From Amycolatopsis solani (GTDB lineage Bacteria; Actinomycetota; Actinomycetes; Mycobacteriales; Pseudonocardiaceae): 64,000 bases of DNA. Positions 19,162-27,059 of the stretch are shown here, piece by piece (position 1 is the first letter of the stretch; every line of letters begins with the position of its first letter). A program made the translations under genes and the position numbers. A model generated the notes under the pieces. That model did no database searches. It was not told where the DNA came from and saw only the letters and a program-made list of their open reading frames with translations. The stretch lies in NCBI RefSeq assembly GCF_033441515.1, contig NZ_JAWQJT010000001.1, positions 2,914,001 to 2,978,000 of the forward strand, in the 5' to 3' direction.

Positions 19162-19509
19162 GTGCGGATCGGCGAGCTCGCGGAACGCACCGGCGTCAGC
19201 ACGCGGCTGCTGCGCTACTACGAGGAGCAGGGCCTGCTCGCGGCGTCGCGCGACGGCAACGGCTACCGCGCCTACGACGAGGACGCCGTCGTGCGGGTCC
19301 GGCAGATCCGCCGCCTGCTCGCGGCGGGGCTGAACACGGAGGTGATCTCGTCGGCGCTGCAGTGCGCGAGCGGTGAGGAGGCGCACCTCGACCTGTGCCC
19401 GGAGCTCGCCGGCCTGCTGCACCGGGAGCTGCGCGCGATGGACGACCGGATCAGCGCCCTGCAGCGGCGGCGCGGCGAGCTGGCCGGGTACTTGTCCGCC
19501 GAGCCGTGA
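19162..19509 (+). CDS. MerR family transcriptional regulator
   Basis: The 115-residue protein has an N-terminal winged helix (RIGELAERTGVSTRLLRYYEEQGLL, residues 2-26) followed by a long dimerising coiled coil. Two cysteines, in LQCASGEEAHLDLCPEL, lie near the usual effector position, so a thiol, redox or metal signal is possible but unproven. GTG 19162 is preferred over GTG 19156 because AGGGGG at 19151-19156 is then correctly spaced. It is divergent from the LLM oxidoreductase, and the 19123-19138 dyad is its likely site. Confidence 0.88.
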   Translation: MRIGELAERTGVSTRLLRYYEEQGLLAASRDGNGYRAYDEDAVVRVRQIRRLLAAGLNTEVISSALQCASGEEAHLDLCPELAGLLHRELRAMDDRISALQRRRGELAGYLSAEP

Positions 19510-19605
19510 GGGTGCCTCGATACGCTGGACGGCGTAGGACCGGCGCGTGTCCTCACGGGGGAGTTCCGCCTGGTGTGCCAGGCTTGACGAGGTGAAGGAC
19601 GACGA

Positions 19606-20472
19606 GTGAATCGGCAGCCGCTGCGCCTGGCCATCATCGAGGCCACCCGGATCCTCGAGCGCGCGGGCGTGTCCTCGCCGCGGTTCGACGCCGAGGTGAT
19701 CGCCGCGCACGTGCTCGGGGTCGAACGCGGCCGGCTGCCGATGGTGCCGCTGGTCGACCCGCCGGTCATCGAGGCCATCGGCCAGCTCGTCCAGCAGCGC
19801 GCGAAACGGATCCCGCTGCAGTACCTGACCGGCTGGGCCGCGCTCGGCGAGATCACCGTCGCCGTCGGTGCCGGGGTGTTCGTGCCGCGGCCGGAGACCG
19901 AGCTGCTGCTCGAGTGGGGCGTCAAGTTCCTGCAGGGGCGCGAATTCCCGGTGGTGGTGGACCTGTGCACCGGGTCCGCCGCGCTGGCCCTCGCGGTCGC
20001 GCACGCGCGGCCGGACGCGGTCGTCTACGCGGTGGACGTCGACCCGCAGGCGCTGGCCTGGGCGCGGCACAACGCGGACGTCCACGCCGACGCGGGCAAC
20101 ACCCCGATCCGGCTGTACTCGGGTGACATCAGCGACCCGACGATGTTCGCCGAGCTCGACGGCCTGGTCGACCTGGTGCTGTGCAACCCGCCGTACGTCC
20201 CGGAGGGCACGTCGGTGCCCCCGGAGGTGGCCGAGCACGACCCGCCGCGGGCGGTGTTCGCCGAGGAGAGCGGCCTGGCGGTGATCCGCCACGCGATCGC
20301 GGCGGGCGCCCGCCTGCTGCGTCCCGGCGGCGGGCTGGCCATCGAGCACGACGACACGCACGGCTCGGCGGTGCCCGCGCTGGTCCGGGCCCGGCGGGTG
20401 CTGACCGGCGTCGAGGGCCACACGGACTTGACCGGCCGCCCGCGGTTCGTCACGGCGCGCCGGCTGGGCTGA
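19606..20472 (+). CDS. prmC: Release factor glutamine methyltransferase
   Basis: PrmC methylates the GGQ glutamine of RF1 and RF2 using SAM. The 288-residue protein has a helical N-terminal domain, SAM motif I VVDLCTGSAALALAVA (117-132) and the substrate-glutamine motif NPPYVP (194-199). The SAM motif reads CTGSAA instead of the usual GTGSGA, a mild departure. GTG 19606 follows GAAGGACGACGA. In relatives prmC lies directly after prfA. Here it is separated by accessory genes, and a family A repeat follows it. Confidence 0.93.
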   Translation: MNRQPLRLAIIEATRILERAGVSSPRFDAEVIAAHVLGVERGRLPMVPLVDPPVIEAIGQLVQQRAKRIPLQYLTGWAALGEITVAVGAGVFVPRPETELLLEWGVKFLQGREFPVVVDLCTGSAALALAVAHARPDAVVYAVDVDPQALAWARHNADVHADAGNTPIRLYSGDISDPTMFAELDGLVDLVLCNPPYVPEGTSVPPEVAEHDPPRAVFAEESGLAVIRHAIAAGARLLRPGGGLAIEHDDTHGSAVPALVRARRVLTGVEGHTDLTGRPRFVTARRLG

Positions 20473-20485
20473 GCGGCGCGGCAAA

Positions 20486-20539
20486 GGTCTTGAATGAGTC
20501 GTTCAGGACCTCCGAAGACCTGAATGACTCATTCAAGAC
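20486..20539. repeat. 54-bp inverted repeat, family A copy 3
   Basis: It has the same plan as copies 1 and 2, with GAATGAGTCGTTC and GAATGACTCATTC cores, outer arms GTCTTGAATGAGTC/GACTCATTCAAGAC and a TCCGA centre. The flanking sequence has changed (CTTG instead of CGCG) with compensating changes on both arms, which points to selection for base pairing. It starts 13 bp after the prmC stop, in a convergent gap. Confidence 0.8.
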
Positions 20540-20600
20540 GTCACCGCTGCCGTAGTCCGGGAGGGGACCCACCAGCCGGTGAGCCCCCTCCGCGGCGTCG

Positions 20601-22574
20601 TCAGAAGCCGAAGGCCGTGCAGCTCGCCGTCGCCGTCTTGGCCGGGTCGCTCACCGACGTCGCCGTCAGCTTCACCCGGGCCGTGAAGTCGCCGCCCTGG
20701 TCGCGCTTCGCGTACGCCGGGACCTTCACGTGACCGCCGAACTTCGCCGTCGTCAGCTCGTTCGGCAGGCGGACCGCCCAGCCCTTCGCGTCCGTCGACA
20801 CGCTCAGCCGGTAGGTGTCCGTGTCGTACGGGGCCTGGGCCCCGCGGGCCGAACCCGTGTTGAGCAGGCCGAAGTCGCAGGTCGCGAGTCCGCCGCGGGC
20901 GAACGCCGGCGGGGCCGGGGTCACCGCGGCGCCGCGCGCCTGGGTGCCCGAGCCGTCCAGCGAAGCGACCGTGACCGTGTACGACAGGATGCCCTTGCGG
21001 TCCCGGGCGAGGTCGGTGATCAGGAACCGCAGCCGGTTGGCCTGGTCGGTGTACTCGTACGGGCTCGCCGCCTCCGTGCCCGCCTTGAACAGGGCGTCGT
21101 TGAGCTGCCGGTAGTCGCCGACGGTGATCTTCACGGGCGTGCCGTCCGGCTTCGTGTAGTCGGTGATGCCGATGTCCTGCGGGTTCGCGTCGATCACCCA
21201 GTCGAAGGGCGCGTTGTCCTTGTTTTTCGTCTTCGTGATCAGCACGCCGGAGTCGGGCGCGAAGGAGTCCGCGCCCATCCGGTCCACGACCTCGACCGTG
21301 TAGTTGTCGTAACCGCCGCCGTCGCAGAACGGGTCCTTCGCCCGGTCGCACTTCGGTGCCTTGTCGCCGCCGGTGAGCTTGATGTTCAGCCCGGTGAACG
21401 CGCCCGGCTGCGCCTCGGTCTCCCGCGCGGTGAGGCGCGCGGACACCGGACCGGTCGAGGCCAGCTGGTCCCGGTCGAGCTGCAGCACGTCCGCCGGGTC
21501 GACGATGCCGAGCTTCAGCTTGTTGCGCAGCTGGTGCTGGGCCCCCATCGAGCTGCCCTGCGTCGCCGGGATCATCCAGCGCGTGTGCGGACCGCCGGGA
21601 CCGTTGAACGTACCGCGCGACAGCATGTCCCACGGTCCGCTGTAGGAGCGTGACGGCGGGGTGCCGAACGGGTTGTTGTAGTTGTCGCCGATGCCCAGGA
21701 TGTGGCTGAACTCGTGCGCGTAGGTCGACTGGCCGGAGCTCTCGGCCTGCACCGAGCTGCCGTCCTGGGCGTTGGGCCAGATGCTGGCGGCCGACGCCCA
21801 CGACGTCCACGGCACGTACCGGGTCGCCGCGTAGTTGGGCAGGTCGCGGTTCGGCGGGCCGAACGCGTCGGGCACGTTCTCCTTGGTGCCGAACTTCATC
21901 TCGCCGAACTCCTGCCAGGTCGAGCTCTCGTCCTGGCCGGCGGAGAGGTAGAAGACGAAGTCGAACTGCTTGGCCGCGTCACCGACGTCGGCGCGCCACG
22001 CGTCGCCGGCGTCCTTGCGGATGTCCCGCGCGCAGTTCGCCCCGGGCGGGCAGGCGGACGGCTGGAACTCCATGCCGTACTCGTAGGACTTCCCGGGCAT
22101 CCGGTACGGCCCGAACGCGGTCAGCTGCACGCCGAAGCGGCCGCCGGAGTCCTCCATCCAGTACTCGTTGATGGTGTGCCCGTTGTTGAGCGCCTCGGGC
22201 TTGTTGAGGAAGTCCTGGTAGTACTTCGCGACGCCGGCCCGCGGGATGTTCGCGGCGGCGGGGCCGGGGTTGCCGAAGATCGTCGAGTTCGCCGGCTTGG
22301 TGACGACGAAGTCCTGGTCCGGGTAGTCGGCGAGCACGACGGCGCCCTTGAACGTGCGCTGCGTCGGCTGGAGGGCGGGGTCGGCCCAGTTCGTGCCGGG
22401 GATCTTCTTGTAGTCGGACCAGGTCATGTGGTCCTGGTTCTCCCACCGCGCGGAGTCGATGGGGGCGGGCCAGCCACGGGTGAGCGGCTCGGCCGCGGCG
22501 GTGCCCGCGCCGAGCCCGGTCAGCAGGGCGGCCGCGGCGAGCAGGGCGAGCGCCTTCGGGGTTCTGGAACGCAT
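20601..22574 (-). CDS. Secreted M6-like metalloprotease domain protein
   Basis: The 657-residue protein has a Sec signal peptide (about residues 1-28, GTAAAEPL cleavage region) and a zinc-protease motif HEFSH at 287-291 (TYAHEFSHILGIGDNY), typical of M6/immune inhibitor A-like gluzincins. The C-terminal 250 residues are beta-rich and probably non-catalytic. ATG 22574 is chosen because AAGGAG (22586-22581) sits 6 nt before it. An in-frame GTG at 22589 would lie upstream of that site. The gene sits alone, antisense, between prmC and tsaC, where relatives have nothing. Confidence 0.87.
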   Translation of the reverse strand: MRSRTPKALALLAAAALLTGLGAGTAAAEPLTRGWPAPIDSARWENQDHMTWSDYKKIPGTNWADPALQPTQRTFKGAVVLADYPDQDFVVTKPANSTIFGNPGPAAANIPRAGVAKYYQDFLNKPEALNNGHTINEYWMEDSGGRFGVQLTAFGPYRMPGKSYEYGMEFQPSACPPGANCARDIRKDAGDAWRADVGDAAKQFDFVFYLSAGQDESSTWQEFGEMKFGTKENVPDAFGPPNRDLPNYAATRYVPWTSWASAASIWPNAQDGSSVQAESSGQSTYAHEFSHILGIGDNYNNPFGTPPSRSYSGPWDMLSRGTFNGPGGPHTRWMIPATQGSSMGAQHQLRNKLKLGIVDPADVLQLDRDQLASTGPVSARLTARETEAQPGAFTGLNIKLTGGDKAPKCDRAKDPFCDGGGYDNYTVEVVDRMGADSFAPDSGVLITKTKNKDNAPFDWVIDANPQDIGITDYTKPDGTPVKITVGDYRQLNDALFKAGTEAASPYEYTDQANRLRFLITDLARDRKGILSYTVTVASLDGSGTQARGAAVTPAPPAFARGGLATCDFGLLNTGSARGAQAPYDTDTYRLSVSTDAKGWAVRLPNELTTAKFGGHVKVPAYAKRDQGGDFTARVKLTATSVSDPAKTATASCTAFGF

Positions 22575-23032
22575 CTGCGGCTCCTTCACTGGGAACCCAC
22601 GGGGATTTGCCGGTTCCCGGTGATCGACCGTATTGAGCCGCGCTGCCGGAGTTCTGCCTCGCGGCGAGGTTTACCCGCTTGCCCCACGACGAAAGTCTGG
22701 CCGGCGGCCCGGTCCGAGCGGTGTTCCCGGGAAGCCGGGCGGTGCCGGCTGCTGCTGTGGTGCCGCGAATGACTCATTGGGGACCTCCGAGGTCCCCAAT
22801 GAGTCATTCGCGACCTTGGTGGAGCCGCTGTCACGACGTGCGCGCCGCGCGGACCGGGCGCGCCGAGCCGGGTCATGGCGGCGGGCGCTGTGGACAACTC
22901 CGGCCCCGCGCGCCGCGCGCGCCGGAAACTGTCGGTGCTCGCCGGTAGCGTGGAAGACGGGGGCGCCTCCGGGCGGCGCGGGGTGTGACGCGGCGAACGC
23001 CCCCTCCGGCGGCCGGACTACGCTTGGGTGCC
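22575..23032. other. Divergent intergenic region with one repeat and the tsaC promoter
   Basis: This 458-bp gap holds family A repeat copy 4 (22764-22812) and, at its right end, the tsaC -10 element TACGCT (23019-23024), 8 nt before the ATG. One isolated match to the actinobacterial DnaA box (TGTGGACAA, 22889-22897) is present. No coding sequence is convincing. Confidence 0.6.
22764..22812. repeat. Perfect inverted repeat, family A copy 4
   Basis: Two perfect 23-bp arms (22764-22786 and 22790-22812) flank a 3-nt CCG loop. The arms contain CGCGAATGACTCATT and GGGGACCT with their exact complements. Unlike the other copies, it lies between divergent genes, so it cannot be an ordinary terminator for both of them. 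Confidence 0.9.
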
Positions 23033-23683
23033 ATGAGCGTGGTCTACGACTGCAGCAAGCGCGACACCCGCGCCGACGGGCTGACCGCCGCGGCGGGTGC
23101 GGTGCGGTCGAGCAGGCTGGTCGTCCTGCCGACCGACACGGTCTACGGCATCGGTGCCGACGCGTTCGACGCCGGTGCCGTCCAGGCGCTGCTGCGCGCG
23201 AAGAACCGCGGCCCGGACATGCCGGTCGGCGTGCTCGTCGGGTCCTGGTCCACTGTGGACGGCCTGGTGCTCGGCGTCCCGCCGCAGGCGCGCGCGCTCA
23301 TCGAAGCCTTCTGGCCCGGCGATCTGTCCATCGTGCTCCCGCACGCGCCGAGCCTGCAGTGGAACCTCGGCGACGCCCGCGGCACCGTGATGCTCCGGAT
23401 GCCGCTGCACCCGGTGGCGCTGGAGCTGCTGCGCGACGTCGGCCCGATGGCCGTGTCGAGCGCGAACGTCTCCGGGCGGCCGCCGGCGAGCACCGCGCAG
23501 GAGGCGCAGGAACAGCTCGGCGACTCGGTCGCGGTGTACCTCGACGGCGGGTCGAGCGGCGAGCCCGTCGCGTCGACCATTGTGGACCTCACGGGCACCG
23601 AACCGGTGGTGCTGCGCGAGGGTTCGGTCGCGAAGACGGCGGTCGCGGAGGTGCTCGGTGTACCCGCGGAATCGTTGGCCTGA
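23033..23683 (+). CDS. tsaC: L-threonylcarbamoyladenylate synthase (Sua5/YciO/YrdC)
   Basis: It makes threonylcarbamoyl-AMP from threonine, bicarbonate and ATP for the t6A37 tRNA modification. The 216-residue YrdC domain shows the usual features: VVLPTDTVYGIGADAF near residue 30, a basic pocket in RAKNRGPDMPVGVLV, and SSANVSGRPPAST. The fused Sua5 C-terminal domain is absent, so this is the short form. ATG 23033 follows TACGCT by 8 nt. It sits upstream of the wecA-like gene as in mycobacteria (sua5-rfe order). Confidence 0.95.
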   Translation: MSVVYDCSKRDTRADGLTAAAGAVRSSRLVVLPTDTVYGIGADAFDAGAVQALLRAKNRGPDMPVGVLVGSWSTVDGLVLGVPPQARALIEAFWPGDLSIVLPHAPSLQWNLGDARGTVMLRMPLHPVALELLRDVGPMAVSSANVSGRPPASTAQEAQEQLGDSVAVYLDGGSSGEPVASTIVDLTGTEPVVLREGSVAKTAVAEVLGVPAESLA

Positions 23684-23757
23684 AGCCGGATCAAGGTCCC
23701 AGCCGCGGCACGATAGCGTGTCGCGGGTGACCCCGACCCCGCGAGCGTGACGCACCC

Positions 23758-24915
23758 GTGCCGCCCACATCCGGTCTCCTCCCCATCCGGGAATACATCC
23801 TCGTCGCGCTGACCGCGACGGCCGTGACCTACTTGCTCACCGGCCTCGTCCGGCGGCTCGCCATCCGCGTCGGCGCGATCGCGAACCCGCGGGCGCGCGA
23901 CGTCCACGTCGCCCCGATCCCGCGGATGGGCGGGATCGGCATCTTCCTCGGCGTCGCGGGCGCGATGGGCCTCGCCCACCAGCTGCCCGCGCTGTCGCAC
24001 GGTTTCGACGCCTCGTTCGACTCGGTCGGCGTGCTGCTCGCGGCGGGCGTGATCTCGCTGATCGGCGCGCTCGACGACCGGTTCGAGCTCGACGCCTGGA
24101 CGAAGCTGGCCGGCCAGGTGATGTGCGCCGGGATCCTGGTCATCTTCGGCGTGCAGTGGGTGTCGTTCTGGGTGCCGTGGGGCGGCAGCGGCGACTCGTT
24201 CGGCTCGGTGCTGGTGCTCGACAAGAACCAGGGCGCGCTGCTCACGGTCGTGATGGTCGTGGTGATGGTCAACGCGATGAACTTCGTCGACGGCCTCGAC
24301 GGCCTGGCCGGCGGCCTCGGCTTCATCGCGGCGGCGGCGACGTGCGCGTTTTCGCTGGGACTGCTGGACAGCTCCGGCGGCGACGTCGGCACCTACCCGC
24401 CGGCCCTGATCGCGGCCACGCTCGCGGGAGCGTGTCTGGGTTTCCTGCCCTACAACTTCCAACCGGCGAAGATCTTCATGGGCGACTCGGGCTCGATGAT
24501 GATCGGCCTGGTGCTCGCGGGTGCCACGACGTCGGCGTCCGGCCGCGTGCCGTACCCGCAGTTCAGCGGCAAGGACGCGATCGCGCTGCTGTCGCCGCTG
24601 GTGGTCGTGGCGGCGGTGCTGTTCGTGCCGATGCTGGACCTGATCATGGCGGTCGTCCGCCGCACGCGCCGGGGCGAAAGCCCGTTCGCGGCCGACAAGA
24701 TGCACCTGCACCACCGCCTGCTGGAGATCGGCCACTCCCAGCGCCGCGCGGTCCTGCTGATCTACTTGTGGGCCGGGATCCTGGCGTTCGGCGCGGTGTC
24801 GGTGACGCTGTTCGACGACGCCGCGGCGCTGTGGATCATCGGCGTCGGGCTGGTGTTCGCGGTGGTGGTTTCGATCGTGCCGAGGCTGCGCTCGCGCAAC
24901 CAGGCGGGCACCTGA
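23758..24915 (+). CDS. wecA: Polyprenyl-phosphate sugar-1-phosphate transferase (WecA/MraY family)
   Basis: The protein transfers a sugar-1-phosphate, probably GlcNAc-1-phosphate, to decaprenyl phosphate at the inner membrane and so starts cell-wall glycan linkage. It has 385 residues and about eleven helices. Family motifs are ALDDRFELD (about 102-110), NFVDGLDGLAGG (about 178-189) and the cytoplasmic HLHHRLL (about 320-326). In mycobacteria the corresponding gene (Rv1302) primes arabinogalactan linkage. That role here is by synteny. The start is GTG 23758, and the small AtpI-like gene follows after 48 bp. Confidence 0.9.
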   Translation: MPPTSGLLPIREYILVALTATAVTYLLTGLVRRLAIRVGAIANPRARDVHVAPIPRMGGIGIFLGVAGAMGLAHQLPALSHGFDASFDSVGVLLAAGVISLIGALDDRFELDAWTKLAGQVMCAGILVIFGVQWVSFWVPWGGSGDSFGSVLVLDKNQGALLTVVMVVVMVNAMNFVDGLDGLAGGLGFIAAAATCAFSLGLLDSSGGDVGTYPPALIAATLAGACLGFLPYNFQPAKIFMGDSGSMMIGLVLAGATTSASGRVPYPQFSGKDAIALLSPLVVVAAVLFVPMLDLIMAVVRRTRRGESPFAADKMHLHHRLLEIGHSQRRAVLLIYLWAGILAFGAVSVTLFDDAAALWIIGVGLVFAVVVSIVPRLRSRNQAGT

Positions 24916-24963
24916 CCGGCGGCGTTCTCTACACTCGGTGGCGAACCGAGCAGGGAGTCAGCC

Positions 24964-25407
24964 GTGAGCGAGACCGAACCGCAGGACCAGGAAAACCCGC
25001 ACGCCAAGGTGGTGCTGCAGGCGGCCCGCGCGATGACGAAGGCCTCGCTGCTGGTTACCCCGCCCGCCGTACTGGTCTGCATCGCGCTCTTCAGCGTCAT
25101 CTACGGGCTGCACGGCTTCCTGGGGTCGCTCGTCGGCGGCGTGCTCGCCATGCTCGCGTCGCTGTCCACGCTGGGCATGATGAAGTTCAGCGCGGGGCAG
25201 GACCCGATGTTCGTCATGGTCATCGCGCTCGGCGGGTACGTCGTGAAGGTCGTCCTGCTGTTCGGCGCGCTGACGCTGCTCAAGGGCGTCACCGCGCTGC
25301 ACCCGCTTTCGCTCGGGATCACCATGATCGTCGCCATCCTGCTGGCCGCCGCGGCCGAGTTCGCGGCCTTCCGCAAGACCAAGATCCCGACGATCATCCC
25401 GTCCTGA
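24964..25407 (+). CDS. AtpI-like small membrane protein
   Basis: The 147-residue protein has four membrane helices (about residues 32-54, 55-75, 88-108 and 115-137) and a hydrophilic N-terminus. Position just before atpB and length match the ATP-synthase subunit I-like protein of mycobacteria (Rv1303), thought to help c-ring assembly. Sequence alone would only say four-helix membrane protein. GTG 24964 follows GGGAGTC. A 524-bp structured gap separates it from atpB, so it may not be cotranscribed with the atp operon. Confidence 0.75.
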   Translation: MSETEPQDQENPHAKVVLQAARAMTKASLLVTPPAVLVCIALFSVIYGLHGFLGSLVGGVLAMLASLSTLGMMKFSAGQDPMFVMVIALGGYVVKVVLLFGALTLLKGVTALHPLSLGITMIVAILLAAAAEFAAFRKTKIPTIIPS

Positions 25408-25562
25408 CGCCGGTCCGTTTTGCCCGGCTGTTCCGTTACCCTGGGTGAACCCTGCCTCGGCCGCAAGAGTGTGACCGGTGCCACACGGGGTGTTCGGGAC
25501 GAGGTGACCCGGGACCCGTCAACTGGGCCGTTCCGGAGTGGGTCCCGCACCGGTCCGGACCG

Positions 25563-25586
25563 AGGTCCCGGGTGGACCCGGGACCT
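25563..25586. terminator. Perfect hairpin in the atpI-atpB gap
   Basis: The arms AGGTCCCGGGT and ACCCGGGACCT are exactly complementary, with a 2-nt loop. There is no U-tract. It could end the wecA-atpI transcript, and no gene lies between it and that transcript. Confidence 0.45.
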
Positions 25587-25844
25587 AAGTCCTGGGCTGA
25601 TCGGTGGGTATGGAGTACGCGTGTACGGCACTGATTGACCTGCTGGTATGGTCCGCGTCAAGGGTGGCGGCCTCGGCCGCGCACTCCCTAAGACGAACCG
25701 CGATCAGCAGTGTGGCGACCGTGTAGTTCCGCCTCGCCAACCGCTGGTCCGAAGTAGACCGCAGGGCAGTGTTCACGCGAGAGAACCCCGTGTGCAGAAC
25801 GTGAAGGTGTGTTCTGCGGACAGTGGGGTAGCCGCCTCCGACGT

Positions 25845-25860
25845 CCCGATACGTATCGGG
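25845..25860. promoter_or_regulatory. 16-bp perfect palindrome upstream of atpB
   Basis: CCCGATACGTATCGGG is a perfect palindrome of the size of a dimeric repressor or activator site. It is followed directly by TACGTT (25861-25866), which could be a -10 element, though no matching -35 is visible. The cognate regulator is unknown. Confidence 0.45.
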
Positions 25861-25931
25861 TACGTTAAGTCCAGATCGTGACGATTCCCCCGGCGGAGTG
25901 AACGCCGGCCGGGAGAACCGGAAGGAGCCCA

Positions 25932-26717
25932 GTGGGCGCGCTGGTTTTGGCCGAGGGTGCGGTATTCGCGCCGCCCGGCGCCGAAAGCTTCGAGTTGCCG
26001 GCGCTGTTTGGCAACGTCACCAAGCCGATGCTGCTCGTCGTGGCCTCGGTGGTCATCATCGCGACGTACTTCCTGCTGGCGACCCGCAAGCTTCAGGTCG
26101 TCCCGAGCAAGGGGCAGTTCGTAGCGGAGTCGATCTACGACTTCAGCCGCAACAACATCGCGCGTGAACAGATCGGCTCGAAGGACTTCAAGCCGTACGT
26201 TCCCCTCGTTTTCGCACTGTTCACCTTCGTGCTGGTGAACAACCTCTACGGGATCATCCCCGTCCTGCAGTTCCCGACCATGGCGCGCTTCGGTTTCCCG
26301 GTCGCGCTCGCGGTCCTCGTCGTCTACCCCGTGTACCACTACGCCGGGTTCAAGCGGCACGGCTTCGCCGGCTACTTCAAGAAGGAACTCGCCCCGCCGG
26401 GCGTTCCCAAGGCGGTGCTGCCGCTCTTCTCGCTGATCGAGTTCGCGGAGAAGTTCTTCCTCAACCCGCTGACGCTCGCCATCCGTGTTTTCGCCGCCAT
26501 GTTCGCGGGTCACCTGATCCTGGCGGTGTTCACGCTCGGCGGCACCTTCCTGCTGACCGAGACGTCGGGCTGGGCGCTGAAGCCGGTCTCCCTCGTGGCG
26601 TGGATCTTCGCCATCGGGATGACGTTCCTCGAGGCCTTCATCCAGGTGCTGCAGGCCTACATCTTCGCCCTGCTGTCGGCTGGGTACATCGGCGCCGCGC
26701 TGGCGTCGGAGCACTGA
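25932..26717 (+). CDS. atpB: ATP synthase Fo subunit a
   Basis: Subunit a forms the proton half-channels beside the c-ring. The 261-residue protein has about six helices. The essential arginine lies in the fourth/fifth-helix region (NPLTLAIRVFAAMFAGHLIL, about residues 178-197), where AIR matches the conserved site. The start is GTG 25932 with GGAAGGAG 7 bp or so upstream. It is the first gene of atpBEFHAGDC, with atpE about 55 bp downstream. Confidence 0.96.
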   Translation: MGALVLAEGAVFAPPGAESFELPALFGNVTKPMLLVVASVVIIATYFLLATRKLQVVPSKGQFVAESIYDFSRNNIAREQIGSKDFKPYVPLVFALFTFVLVNNLYGIIPVLQFPTMARFGFPVALAVLVVYPVYHYAGFKRHGFAGYFKKELAPPGVPKAVLPLFSLIEFAEKFFLNPLTLAIRVFAAMFAGHLILAVFTLGGTFLLTETSGWALKPVSLVAWIFAIGMTFLEAFIQVLQAYIFALLSAGYIGAALASEH

Positions 26718-26772
26718 GAACACAAGCCCCCGATCCGCGCGAGCGCGTGGACCGAAGTGAAGGGAAATGCAC

Positions 26773-27030
26773 GTGAGCAACATCGTTCTGGCCCAGGCCG
26801 CGGAGCAGGCCGTCAACATCAACCCCGGTCTCGCCGCCATCGGTTACGGCCTGGGCGCGATCGGCCCGGGCATCGGTGTGGGTCTGATCTTCGCGGCCGT
26901 CATCAACGGCACCGCGCGTCAGCCGGAGGCGCAGGGCAAGCTGCAGGGCATCGGCTTCTCGACCTTCGTGCTTACCGAGGTGCTCGCCCTGATCGGCATC
27001 GTCATCTACTTCATCGCCTCCGCCGCCTGA
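26773..27030 (+). CDS. atpE: ATP synthase Fo subunit c
   Basis: This is the proteolipid of the c-ring. The 85-residue protein has two helices joined by the polar loop [14 protein letters not shown]. The proton-carrying glutamate is E69, in [17 protein letters not shown] 26773 is preferred because AGGGA ends 7 nt upstream. The in-frame ATG at 26767 would leave only 1-2 nt. The short extra N-terminus (about 8 residues longer than the mycobacterial subunit) precedes helix 1. Confidence 0.95.
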   Translation: MSNIVLAQAAEQAVNINPGLAAIGYGLGAIGPGIGVGLIFAAVINGTARQPEAQGKLQGIGFSTFVLTEVLALIGIVIYFIASAA

Positions 27031-27059
27031 GTTTCGGCTCATCGCTTTAAGGAGACGCC

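Larger units (their letters stand above)
25408..25931 (+). promoter_or_regulatory. Long structured leader upstream of the atp operon
   Basis: This gap of 524 bp has no convincing gene. It contains three dyads: CGGGACCC/GGGTCCCG (25510-25517 and 25540-25547); a perfect 11-bp-arm hairpin with AGGTCCCGGGT (25563-25573) and its complement (25576-25586); and a 16-bp palindrome CCCGATACGTATCGGG (25845-25860), 72 bp before atpB. An extended -10-like TGGTATGGT lies at 25644-25652. It probably carries the main atp promoter and its control sites. Which element does what cannot be read off. Confidence 0.5.

Noticed and set aside
22889..22897. TGTGGACAA, a match to the actinobacterial DnaA box
   Set aside because: It is a single 9-mer with no second box, AT-rich region or replication gene nearby, so an origin is not supported.
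25636..25652. TTGACC followed by TATGGT as an atp promoter
   Set aside because: The spacing is only 5-6 nt, so these cannot be a -35/-10 pair. Only the extended -10 reading is kept, with low confidence.
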